A DNA stretch of 9,251 nucleotides from Pedobacter sp. UBA2067 (GCA_002333205.1 DDAD01000140.1:57665-66915), one strand, 5' to 3'; counted from the stretch's first letter, positions 1 through 6,724 are shown. Numbers and translations are program-made. The notes: generated by a model not told the origin, from the sequence alone.

Positions 1-1654
1 CTCTTTAAAGCAAGCGCAAAAGAATGCGGAGCTTAAAGCACAATGGGATATGCTTGAGGCGGAAATTGAGAAACAAGCTTTACAGCAAAAATATGCCAAC
101 CTGGTTAAAAATTCTGTTTACGTAACTTCCCTTGAAGCAAACGAAGAATATATCAACAGAAACAAGCTGGCAAACTTCAGCTATGTATCTCTGGACTATG
201 CAAGCATCGCTGATGCTTCTGTAAAACCTACAGATGCTGATTTCAACGACTATTACGCGAAAAACAAAAAGCTTTTCGATAACCCGGCTGAAACCCGCAC
301 ATTCAACTACGTTTCTTTCAACGTTAGCCCGACGAAAGCAGATTCATTAGCCATCGCTAAACAAGTGGAGAAACTTGCACAGGATCTGAGAACGAGCAAA
401 AATGATTCGTTGTTCGCTGCTGTGAATTCAGACGTTAAGGTTCCATTTACGTATCTAACTAAAGGCAGACTGGAGCCAACTGTTGATTCTGCAGTATTTG
501 CATTGCCAGCAGGTAGCATTTATGGTCCGGTGTTAACCGACGGTTCTTACAAATTGGCGAAGGTTGTTGATACCCGTTTATCACCAGATTCGGTTAAAGC
601 AAGTCACATTTTGCTAAACCCTGGAACTCTAGGTGGAGTAGATGTAGCAACGAAGTTGGCAGACTCCCTAAAAACCTTGGTTCAAAAAGGTGGTAACTTT
701 GCACAGCTTGCATCGCAGTACAGCGTTGATGGCTCTAAAGATAAAGGCGGCGAGCTTGGTACTTTTAGCCGTGGCCAAATGGTTCCGGAATTTGAAAATG
801 CAGCATTCGACGGTCAGGCTGGTGAATTGAAAGTGGTACAATCGCAGTTCGGTGTTCACCTGATTAAAATTGAAAAGCAAATTGGTTCTTCTAAAGTGGT
901 GAAAGTCGCTTACATTGAGAAAAACCTTGCCCCAAGCAGCAAGACGAAAGAAGCGGCTTACAAAAAGGCTACAAGCTTCCTTGCTGAAGTAAATGGTAAA
1001 AACTTTGCTGATGCGGCAAAAAAACATGGCTATACTTTAGCGGTTGCGGATAAGATCACAGCAAGTCAGGGGTATGCTCCAGGACTTGATACACCGCGCC
1101 CAATTATTAAAGCGGCATTTGATGCATCTAAAGGTGATGTACTTGATCAGGTTTTCCAGATGGAAGATTCTTATGTTGTTGTACAACTTACAGAGATCCG
1201 TCCAAAAGGCTTATTGCCGCTTGAAGCGGTTAAGAAAGACATCCTGCCAGGAGTGATTACTGCAGTGAAGGCGAAGATGCTTACCGAGAAGATGAATGCA
1301 GCTGTAAATGGCGCTTCAAATATCAACCAGGTTGCACAGAAATTAGGCAAGCCAGTTACACCGGTTCAAAACGTAGTTTTCGCAAACCCGATCCTACCAG
1401 GTGCAGCACAGGAAAACAAACTTATTGGTGCCGTTTTCGGAACACCAGTAAACAAAGTTGGCGGACCTGTTGATGGTGAACGCGGTGTTTATGTTTATGC
1501 AGCTACCAGCTTCAGTAAACCGGCACCTTTAGCCAATACTTACAAACAAAAAGAAACCATGTCCCTTGGTGTTGCGCAACGCTCATTAGGCGCTGCCTTC
1601 CAGGCACTTCAGGACAAAATCAAGATAAAAGACAATAGGGTGAAATTCTATTAA
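1..1654 (+). CDS. PpiD/SurA-like periplasmic peptidyl-prolyl cis-trans isomerase, 3' part (5' end outside window)
   Basis: The frame is open to the left edge (first full codon at base 2), so the ATG at 50 is internal and the N-terminal part is missing; the family usually has an N-terminal membrane anchor and SurA-type chaperone segment there. About 550 residues are visible. A canonical parvulin (PPIC rotamase) domain spans about nt 593-895. It has the ASHILL start with its His at 605-607, a KGGELGTFSRGQMVPEFE core, and a closing FGVHLIKI with its His at 857-859. Parvulin-like but His-less segments lie before it (about 299-580) and after it (about 896-1210), and a partial fourth at 1424-1504. 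The C-terminus, ending in IKDNRVKFY, resembles the end of Bacteroidota PpiD-like proteins. Such proteins assist folding of outer-membrane and secreted proteins in the periplasm. The family call is secure; the physiological client is unknown. Confidence 0.92.
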   Translation, partial: SLKQAQKNAELKAQWDMLEAEIEKQALQQKYANLVKNSVYVTSLEANEEYINRNKLANFSYVSLDYASIADASVKPTDADFNDYYAKNKKLFDNPAETRTFNYVSFNVSPTKADSLAIAKQVEKLAQDLRTSKNDSLFAAVNSDVKVPFTYLTKGRLEPTVDSAVFALPAGSIYGPVLTDGSYKLAKVVDTRLSPDSVKASHILLNPGTLGGVDVATKLADSLKTLVQKGGNFAQLASQYSVDGSKDKGGELGTFSRGQMVPEFENAAFDGQAGELKVVQSQFGVHLIKIEKQIGSSKVVKVAYIEKNLAPSSKTKEAAYKKATSFLAEVNGKNFADAAKKHGYTLAVADKITASQGYAPGLDTPRPIIKAAFDASKGDVLDQVFQMEDSYVVVQLTEIRPKGLLPLEAVKKDILPGVITAVKAKMLTEKMNAAVNGASNINQVAQKLGKPVTPVQNVVFANPILPGAAQENKLIGAVFGTPVNKVGGPVDGERGVYVYAATSFSKPAPLANTYKQKETMSLGVAQRSLGAAFQALQDKIKIKDNRVKFY

Positions 1655-1666
1655 TCTTATTTTACG

Positions 1667-1674
1667 TAATTTTG
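1667..1674 (+). promoter_or_regulatory. Candidate Bacteroidota -7 promoter box (TAATTTTG) for the DUF2480 operon
   Basis: TAATTTTG matches the Bacteroidota -7 consensus TAnnTTTG exactly and sits just upstream of the terminator hairpin. Transcription would start at about 1680, inside the hairpin's 5' arm. I see no good TTTG -33 box at the usual distance upstream. In AT-rich sequence a single 8-mer match is weak evidence, so this is a candidate only. Confidence 0.35.
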
Positions 1675-1675
1675 T

Positions 1676-1705
1676 AACCGGAAGAATCTCTCTTCCGGTT
1701 TTTTT
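1676..1705 (+). terminator. Rho-independent terminator of the PpiD-like gene
   Basis: A perfect 10-bp inverted repeat (AACCGGAAGA at 1676-1685 and TCTTCCGGTT at 1691-1700) with a 5-nt loop is followed directly by a run of T (1701-1705). It begins 21 nt after the isomerase stop codon. It ends only 11 nt before the next start codon, so the downstream gene needs its own promoter or read-through. Confidence 0.9.
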
Positions 1706-1716
1706 ATGTCTAAAAA

Positions 1717-2232
1717 ATGGAAATTCAGGAAAATATAGTCAACAAAGTAGCATCCAGTGGGTTAATCACCTTAGATCTGGAGGCCTATTATGATCAGGCT
1801 GAGCGCGTGGTTTATGATATCAAGGACAATCTTTTTCATGGACTGATCTTAAGGGAGAAGGATTTCCGGGAATTTATTAAAACCCACGACTGGTCTCAGT
1901 ACGCGGGAAAGAATGTGGCAATTACTTGCAGTGCCGATGCGATCGTTCCAACCTGGGCTTACATGTTGTTATCTAACCGACTAAGTCCTTACGTGAATGA
2001 ACTTGTTTTTGGAAGTATGGAAACGTTAGAGGCTATTCTCTTGAGTAAAGCACTTGTCAAGATCGATTTTAATACTTTTGCAAATGAGCGTGTAGTGGTA
2101 AAAGGCTGCGCAGACATCGATATTCCAGTGTTTGCTTATGTAGAAATTACCAGACAGTTGAGTAAGGTTGCGAAAAGCATTATGTACGGGGAGCCTTGCT
2201 CTACAGTGCCGATCTTTAAGCGAAAGGATTAA
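1717..2232 (+). CDS. DUF2480 family protein, conserved in Bacteroidota, function unknown
   Basis: A 171-residue cytoplasmic protein with no signal peptide or membrane segment. It matches my memory of DUF2480 (PF10652) proteins: an IVNKVASSGLITLDLE start, GLILREKDFREFIK, a CSADAIVPTWAYML segment and a YGEPCSTVPIFKRK end. No biochemical role is known to me. The ATG at 1717 is the only reasonable start, since an in-frame TAA lies at 1711-1713. There is no Shine-Dalgarno sequence, as is common in this phylum. Cysteines are at residues 71, 131 and 161. Residues 58-99 and 117-158 align without gaps at an offset of 59, sharing D, A, V, AD, P, AY, LS and G, which points to an internal duplication with alternating strand/helix character. 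It leads an operon with the DUF3108 and DUF3109 genes. Confidence 0.9.
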   Translation: MEIQENIVNKVASSGLITLDLEAYYDQAERVVYDIKDNLFHGLILREKDFREFIKTHDWSQYAGKNVAITCSADAIVPTWAYMLLSNRLSPYVNELVFGSMETLEAILLSKALVKIDFNTFANERVVVKGCADIDIPVFAYVEITRQLSKVAKSIMYGEPCSTVPIFKRKD

Positions 2233-2259
2233 TTGGAAAGCTTTTTGTTCAACGCTCAC

Positions 2260-3036
2260 ATGAGATATTTCCTGCTGTTCCTTTCCTTAAGCCTTTTTGG
2301 TATCAATGTTTTTGCACAGGAGTTACCTGTGAAACCGGAACCTGTATTTCAACCTGGAGAGGTGTTGAAGTACAAATTAAAGTATGGCTTCATTACCGCC
2401 GCTGAAGGTACCTTAAAGGTGCTCGATAGCGATCTGAAGTTCGAAAATAAGCCCACTTACAGGCTTTCCGTTGATGGCCGTACTTCGGGGACATTCGATG
2501 TGTTCTACAAGATACGTGACCATTATGACTCGTATATTGACCGGGAGACACTGACGCCTTACTTTTACCAGGAGAACATTCGTGAGGGAGGATACCGTAG
2601 GACAGACAAGGCCAGGTTCAACCAGACAACGCGAAAGGTTGTTTCCAACAGGGGAACTTTTACCGGTCCGACCAATCAGACCTTTGATCTTGTATCAGCT
2701 TATTACTTTTCCAGAAGCCTGGATATATCCAAGATGAAGGTGGGCGATAAGTTTAAACTGAACTATTTTCTTGGCGATGAGATAAGTCAGCTGGAGATTG
2801 CCTTTGTAGGACGTGAGGTGATCAAGACGAACATTGGAAAAATAAGATGCCTGAAGTTTAGCCCTTCTATTCAGCCAGGGCGTATTTTCAGGAAAGATAG
2901 TAAACTATACCTGTGGATAACAGATGATGGCAACAGGGTGCCTGTAAAGGCGCAGGTCGAGATTCTGGTTGGTGCTGTTACCATGGAAATTTCATCGGCA
3001 GAGGGCCTGAAATACCCGCTGGCCAAAACCAATTAA
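2260..3036 (+). CDS. DUF3108 domain-containing exported protein
   Basis: A 258-residue protein with a Sec signal peptide: MRY, then a hydrophobic core of L, F and S residues, with likely cleavage after VFA at residue 19. The mature part is beta-rich and resembles DUF3108 (PF11306) proteins: an early FQPGEVLKYKLKYGFITAAEG motif, then YDSYIDRETLTPYFYQENIREGGYRR split over about residues 92-117, and a late LYLWITDDGNRVPVKAQVEI stretch. It should act in the periplasm or on an envelope surface; its function is unknown. I chose the ATG at 2260 because it gives a clean signal peptide. An in-frame TTG at 2233, abutting the upstream stop, would add nine residues in front of the signal. It lies 27 nt after the DUF2480 gene and 1 nt before the DUF3109 gene, so the three are probably cotranscribed. 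Confidence 0.88.
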   Translation: MRYFLLFLSLSLFGINVFAQELPVKPEPVFQPGEVLKYKLKYGFITAAEGTLKVLDSDLKFENKPTYRLSVDGRTSGTFDVFYKIRDHYDSYIDRETLTPYFYQENIREGGYRRTDKARFNQTTRKVVSNRGTFTGPTNQTFDLVSAYYFSRSLDISKMKVGDKFKLNYFLGDEISQLEIAFVGREVIKTNIGKIRCLKFSPSIQPGRIFRKDSKLYLWITDDGNRVPVKAQVEILVGAVTMEISSAEGLKYPLAKTN

Positions 3037-3037
3037 T

Positions 3038-3616
3038 ATGATAGAAGTACAAAATACCCTTGTGCATGAAGATGTGATCTCTGAAAGCTTCGTGTGTAAT
3101 CTAAATAAATGCAAGGGAATATGTTGTGTAGAAGGAGATGCCGGGGCACCACTGGAGCATGCAGAGAAAGCAATCCTCGAAGATATATATCCCAAGATCA
3201 AACACCTGCTTGCACCTCGCGGTATTGCCGCTATAGAGGAGTATGGGACGTCGGTACTGGATATGGACGGCGATCTGACCACGCCCTGTGTTGACGGTAA
3301 TAAAGAATGCGCCTATGTAACCTTTGAGAATGGCATTACGAAATGCGCTATCGAGAAGGCCTATGAACAAGGGCTGGTTGACTGGCCAAAGCCCATCTCA
3401 TGCCACCTTTATCCAATCCGGATTACCCAATACCCGGAATTTGAGGTGCTGAATTATGATCGTTGGAGCATTTGTAGCGATGCCTGTAGTTTCGGCAGGG
3501 AATTGAAGGTTCCGGTGTATCAGTTTCTTAAAGGGCCACTTATTCGTAAGTATGGTCTGGAGTGGTACACGCAGCTGGAACAGTCGGTTGCTAATCAGGA
3601 GCCTGCTGGGCTATAA
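3038..3616 (+). CDS. DUF3109 family cysteine-rich protein, possible metal binder
   Basis: A 192-residue protein without a signal peptide, recognised as DUF3109 (PF11307). It has ten cysteines, at residues 20, 25, 29, 30, 84, 91, 103, 122, 146 and 150. The first four form a CNLNKCKGICC cluster, and C122 lies in PISCHLYPIR. The pairing of a CxxxCC cluster with a later P-x-x-C-x-x-x-P motif resembles the YkgJ/FliB-type putative Zn- or Fe-chelating family (PF03692). I therefore infer metal or Fe-S binding, but this is not demonstrated. It follows the DUF3108 stop by 1 nt, which strongly suggests translational coupling, and ends in tandem stops TAATAA. The DUF assignment is firm; the biochemical role is open. 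Confidence 0.9.
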   Translation: MIEVQNTLVHEDVISESFVCNLNKCKGICCVEGDAGAPLEHAEKAILEDIYPKIKHLLAPRGIAAIEEYGTSVLDMDGDLTTPCVDGNKECAYVTFENGITKCAIEKAYEQGLVDWPKPISCHLYPIRITQYPEFEVLNYDRWSICSDACSFGRELKVPVYQFLKGPLIRKYGLEWYTQLEQSVANQEPAGL

Positions 3617-3645
3617 TAAACGAGCGTATTAAGATTTAAATAAAG

Positions 3646-3674
3646 CAGGGCGTCCAAATCATTTGGACGCCCTG
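3646..3674. terminator. Bidirectional terminator between DUF3109 and M1 peptidase genes
   Basis: A 14-bp perfect inverted repeat (CAGGGCGTCCAAAT at 3646-3659 and its complement at 3661-3674) has a single-base spacer; in RNA the inner A-U pairs would open to form the loop. On the minus strand it is followed by T-rich sequence (CTTTATTTAAATC), and on the plus strand by a weaker TTTGCATT. It lies 29 nt after the DUF3109 stop and 22 nt after the convergent M1 peptidase stop, so it can serve both transcripts, more convincingly the minus-strand one. Confidence 0.85.
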
Positions 3675-3696
3675 TTTGCATTATACCGGGTTGATA

Positions 3697-6060
3697 TTAC
3701 TTGATTGCTTTTTGCATCGGGTTTGTGCCGATAGACTGACCTCTTGCCGCAGTCGCCCCGCTTTGTTTGAACAACTGGAATTTTGAAGGTTTTGCTTCTC
3801 CACCCCAAACATTGTTAGACTCGTCGATATCTGCTGTTTCGCGCATAGGATCTAATTTGATTGAAGCAACTTCTTTGTCTTCAACATAGAATTTAGAGCC
3901 ATTTTTCTCATTGTGGCGCCAGATCTGTGCCGGAATACGGTCGATCTTTTTAGTGCCATCCTTGTAGGTAAACTCAAGAATTACCGGCATGATTAATCCG
4001 CCTTTGTTGCTGAAGTTAACTTCATAAAAGTATTTTCCAGCATACTTTGCTTGTTCTGTAGAGGACAATTGCTCGATCTGTCTGCCGAACTCCATTTTAT
4101 ATGAACTTGAATCAACTTTCTCCATGCCACGTGCATATCTCCAGTAGAAGTCTCTTGCATTTTTATCCTGATCGGTATAGAATACAATTCTTTTATCCTC
4201 ACGGTTTCTGATCTTAGAGATATCTTCAAATGCATTTACAGCAGGTTTATCCACTCTTGCAGTGATCGTTCTTGGCGCAGGTACCTTACCGTTGAAGTCA
4301 GGACGTGCAACTTTTACCGAATCCAAGGCAATGTCACACGCGTCAGTACTGTAGAACCAGCCTCTCCAGAACCAATCCAGGTCTTCACCACTTGCATCTT
4401 CCATTGTTCTGAATAAATCTGCAGGAGTAGGGTGTTTGAAAGCCCATCTTCTTGCATATTCTTTGAAAGCATAGTCGAACAGCTCGCGACCCATGATGGT
4501 CTCACGTAGGATATTTAAGGCTGTTGCAGGCTTGGAGTAGGCATTTGGTCCGAAACGAACAATGTTCTCGGAGTTGGTCATTACCGGCTCCAATTGATCT
4601 TTCGGTAATTTCATGTAGTCTACAATGGTATATGCAGGACCTTTTTTGCTTGGGAATTTATTGTCCCAAAGCTCTTCGGTCAAATACTCCAGGAAAGAGT
4701 TTAAGCCTTCATCCATCCAGGTCCACTGACGCTCATCACTATTTACGATCATCGGGAAGAAGTTATGGCCTACTTCATGGATGATTACACCCAACATACC
4801 GTTTTTAGAAGTTTCACTATAGGTGCCATCTTTTTCTGTACGGCCGTAGTTGAAACAGATCATCGGGTACTCCATACCATTTGCAGCCTCAACGCTTTGT
4901 GCAGTTGGGTATGGGTACGGGAAAGTAAAGTGTGAGTAGGTTTTTACGGTATGCGCAACAGCTTTGGTGGAGAACTTACTGTAAAGGCCGTAGGCTTCTT
5001 TACCGTAAAAGCTCATACACATTACAGATTTACCTTCGATAGGCTGCGCCATTGCATCCCAAACAAATTTTCTTGAAGAGGTCCATGCAAAGTCACGCAC
5101 ATTTTGTGCCTGGAAAACCCAGGTTTTAGTCTGTGTGCTTTTCTTAGCTTCAGCCGCTTTTGCTTCAGCAAGTGTTACGATCTCAACAGGCTCTGTTGCG
5201 GTGGTCGCTTTTTTGTATCTGCTTAATTGGGCAGGCGTTAAAACCGCATTGTAGTTGATCACCTCTCCGGTTCCGCCAACCACGTGGTCTGCAGGAACGG
5301 TGATTTGTACTTTGAAATCACCGAAAGTAAGGGCGAACTCACCACGACCGGTGAACTGGTGATTTTGCCAGCCCTGGAAGTCACTGTAAACGCACAATCT
5401 TGGATACCACTGTGCCATGGTGAACAGGTAGTTTCCATCTTCAGGCAAGAACTCATAACCACCACGTCCGCCGAAAACCATCCGGTCTGTGATTTTGTAG
5501 TCCCAACCCACATTGAATACGAACTTCTGACCCGATTTTAGCGCCGTTGGTAATTCCACGCGCATCATGGTCTTGTTAACTGTATAAATTAGTTTTTTGC
5601 CTGAGGCATCGGTTAACGATGTTACGTTTACACCGTAGCCATTTTCTTTTGATTCTGCCGCAGCACGATCTACCGTTTGAATGGTAGACATGGACGGCAT
5701 TTTGCTGCTGGACTGGTAACCAGCATTCTTGGTTGTGCTGTGCTCGTTTTCGTCTAGCTGTAGCCAGATATAGGTTAGCACATCCGGTGAATTGTTGGTG
5801 TAAGTAACCGTTCCGGTACCTTTAAGAACAAGGTTCTTCTCATCCAGGGTACACTTGATATCATAGTCGGCTTGTTGTTGCCAGTACTTCACGCCTGGTG
5901 CACCACTTGCAGTACGCTGCTCATTCGGTGTAGTCAGGATGGTTCCCAGTTGTTCGAACTTATTGCCATGATTACTTCCAGGATTGTTCTGGATGTTCTG
6001 TGCGCGTAAGCCCTGAAAGGCTGCGCCGGCAATAAGCAAAGAGATGTAGAGTTTCTTCAT
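3697..6060 (-). CDS. Exported M1 family zinc metallopeptidase (aminopeptidase-like)
   Basis: A 787-residue protein with a Sec signal peptide (MKK, a hydrophobic core, likely cleavage after LRA at residue 20), so it acts in the periplasm or outside the cell. After an N-terminal beta domain comes the M1 catalytic region: GMEYP at residues 395-399 in the place of the GAMEN exopeptidase signature, then the zinc site HEVGH at 428-432. The third ligand E451 follows exactly 18 residues later in WTWMDEG, and Y508 in AYSKPATALN is the likely catalytic tyrosine. All expected catalytic residues are present, so it should hydrolyse peptides, probably from the N-terminus. Substrate preference cannot be read from sequence. 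The C-terminus shows no obvious type IX secretion domain. It converges on the DUF3109 gene and diverges from the DUF6702 gene. The start lacks a Shine-Dalgarno sequence and is preceded by A-rich DNA. Confidence 0.95.
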   Translation of the reverse strand: MKKLYISLLIAGAAFQGLRAQNIQNNPGSNHGNKFEQLGTILTTPNEQRTASGAPGVKYWQQQADYDIKCTLDEKNLVLKGTGTVTYTNNSPDVLTYIWLQLDENEHSTTKNAGYQSSSKMPSMSTIQTVDRAAAESKENGYGVNVTSLTDASGKKLIYTVNKTMMRVELPTALKSGQKFVFNVGWDYKITDRMVFGGRGGYEFLPEDGNYLFTMAQWYPRLCVYSDFQGWQNHQFTGRGEFALTFGDFKVQITVPADHVVGGTGEVINYNAVLTPAQLSRYKKATTATEPVEIVTLAEAKAAEAKKSTQTKTWVFQAQNVRDFAWTSSRKFVWDAMAQPIEGKSVMCMSFYGKEAYGLYSKFSTKAVAHTVKTYSHFTFPYPYPTAQSVEAANGMEYPMICFNYGRTEKDGTYSETSKNGMLGVIIHEVGHNFFPMIVNSDERQWTWMDEGLNSFLEYLTEELWDNKFPSKKGPAYTIVDYMKLPKDQLEPVMTNSENIVRFGPNAYSKPATALNILRETIMGRELFDYAFKEYARRWAFKHPTPADLFRTMEDASGEDLDWFWRGWFYSTDACDIALDSVKVARPDFNGKVPAPRTITARVDKPAVNAFEDISKIRNREDKRIVFYTDQDKNARDFYWRYARGMEKVDSSSYKMEFGRQIEQLSSTEQAKYAGKYFYEVNFSNKGGLIMPVILEFTYKDGTKKIDRIPAQIWRHNEKNGSKFYVEDKEVASIKLDPMRETADIDESNNVWGGEAKPSKFQLFKQSGATAARGQSIGTNPMQKAIK

Positions 6061-6080
6061 TATTGTTTTTTATGGAATGT

Positions 6081-6090
6081 TTAAATTTAA
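6081..6090. promoter_or_regulatory. AT-rich palindrome in the divergent M1/DUF6702 promoter region
   Basis: TTAAATTTAA is a perfect palindrome lying near the middle of the 65-nt gap between the divergent start codons. Its core TAAATTTA matches 7 of the 8 positions of the -7 consensus TAnnTTTG on each strand. It could be a shared -7 region for both genes, but neither strand shows a convincing -33 box. AT-rich DNA gives such matches by chance. Confidence 0.2.
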
Positions 6091-6125
6091 AGTGTTTTTT
6101 TGTAAAGCGAAAAAAGATTCGAGAT

Positions 6126-6650
6126 ATGCAAAACAGAATGCCCCGACTGCTATTAATTTGTTACCTAATCCTGGGATTTCTGATGCCGGTGAACCTCAGT
6201 GCCGAAAGTTTCCACCCTTTTCATGTAAGCTCTACGGACATCAACTATAACCCAAAAACAAACACGCTTGAAGTGAGCTGCAGAATCTTTACAGATGATT
6301 TTGAGCTTGCCCTGGCAAAGGCTTATAACACCAAAACCGACTTGTCGTCCGATGCGCGTCATAAAGCTATGGATGTGCTGGTGAAGAAATATGTGCTTTC
6401 CAACCTGGGCTTCAGAACGCCTTCAAAAACGCTGACGTTGACCTATCTCGGTTTTGAAAAAGATAATGAAGCAACGATCGTGTACCTGGAATCTGAGCCG
6501 GTACAAGGCCTGAAGAAATTTGAAACGACGAATAGTGTGTTGTATGACCAGTTTGATGATCAGTCTAACATCATGCATTTCAGCGGCTATGGGAAACGTA
6601 AAAGTAGTAAACTTGACTATCCCAATCGCAAGATTGTCATAGACCTTTAA
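6126..6650 (+). CDS. DUF6702 family exported protein, function unknown
   Basis: A 174-residue protein with a signal peptide whose hydrophobic stretch begins LLLICYLILG and whose likely cleavage site is LSA at residue 26. The mature protein starts with SFHPFHVSSTDINYN and continues with LEVSCRIFTDDFELALAKAY, the pattern I associate with DUF6702 of Bacteroidota. The rest is mostly predicted beta strand, ending YPNRKIVIDL. No enzymatic motif is visible. I prefer ATG 6126; the frame is open upstream with an ATG at 6072 and a TTG at 6063, which would give an unusually long basic leader before the signal peptide. ATG 6138 is also possible. It diverges from the M1 peptidase gene, a pairing I recall as common in this phylum, which hints at a linked envelope role. 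That link is inference. Confidence 0.85.
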   Translation: MQNRMPRLLLICYLILGFLMPVNLSAESFHPFHVSSTDINYNPKTNTLEVSCRIFTDDFELALAKAYNTKTDLSSDARHKAMDVLVKKYVLSNLGFRTPSKTLTLTYLGFEKDNEATIVYLESEPVQGLKKFETTNSVLYDQFDDQSNIMHFSGYGKRKSSKLDYPNRKIVIDL

Positions 6651-6724
6651 TTAATCGGCCTACACATGTAGGGCTGCAATGAAGCGGTTGGACCCTCAGC
6701 CGCGAATAAGATTTAATACATAAA
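6651..6724 (+). other. 74-nt leader/intergenic region upstream of anmK with two small hairpins
   Basis: Two potential hairpins are visible: CCTAC/GTAGG around an ACAT loop (6659-6672), and GCGGTTG/CAGCCGC with one G-U pair and a 6-nt loop (6684-6703). Neither is followed by a T-run, so I do not call a terminator. No TAnnTTTG box is apparent, so anmK may be transcribed from the DUF6702 promoter. No tRNA or known riboswitch pattern is recognisable. Confidence 0.35.

Noticed and set aside
50..52. ATG as the start of the isomerase gene
   Set aside because: The same frame is open to the left edge and the upstream codons continue a plausible helical segment; the family is much longer at its N-terminus.
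668..1027. Minus-strand open frame of 119 codons inside the isomerase gene
   Set aside because: It lies wholly antisense to a confident coding region, and its translation shows no recognisable family or exported-protein pattern.
2233..2259. TTG at 2233 as the start of the DUF3108 gene
   Set aside because: It would place nine residues before an otherwise standard signal peptide that begins at the ATG at 2260.
5284..5541. Plus-strand open frame antisense to the M1 peptidase gene
   Set aside because: It is a shadow of the conserved M1 coding frame, with no motif or initiation signal of its own.
6063..6125. Upstream starts (TTG 6063, ATG 6072) for the DUF6702 gene
   Set aside because: They give a long basic extension before the signal peptide and would use up nearly all of the divergent promoter gap; ATG 6126 is more plausible, though ATG 6072 cannot be fully excluded.
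6684..6703. Hairpin as a terminator of the DUF6702 gene
   Set aside because: It is followed by GAATAAG rather than a T-run, and the stem has only seven pairs with one G-U.
6651..6724. Possible tRNA, because the gap is 74 nt and has two hairpins
   Set aside because: There is no acceptor-stem pairing, no GTTCRA T-loop and no anticodon arm.
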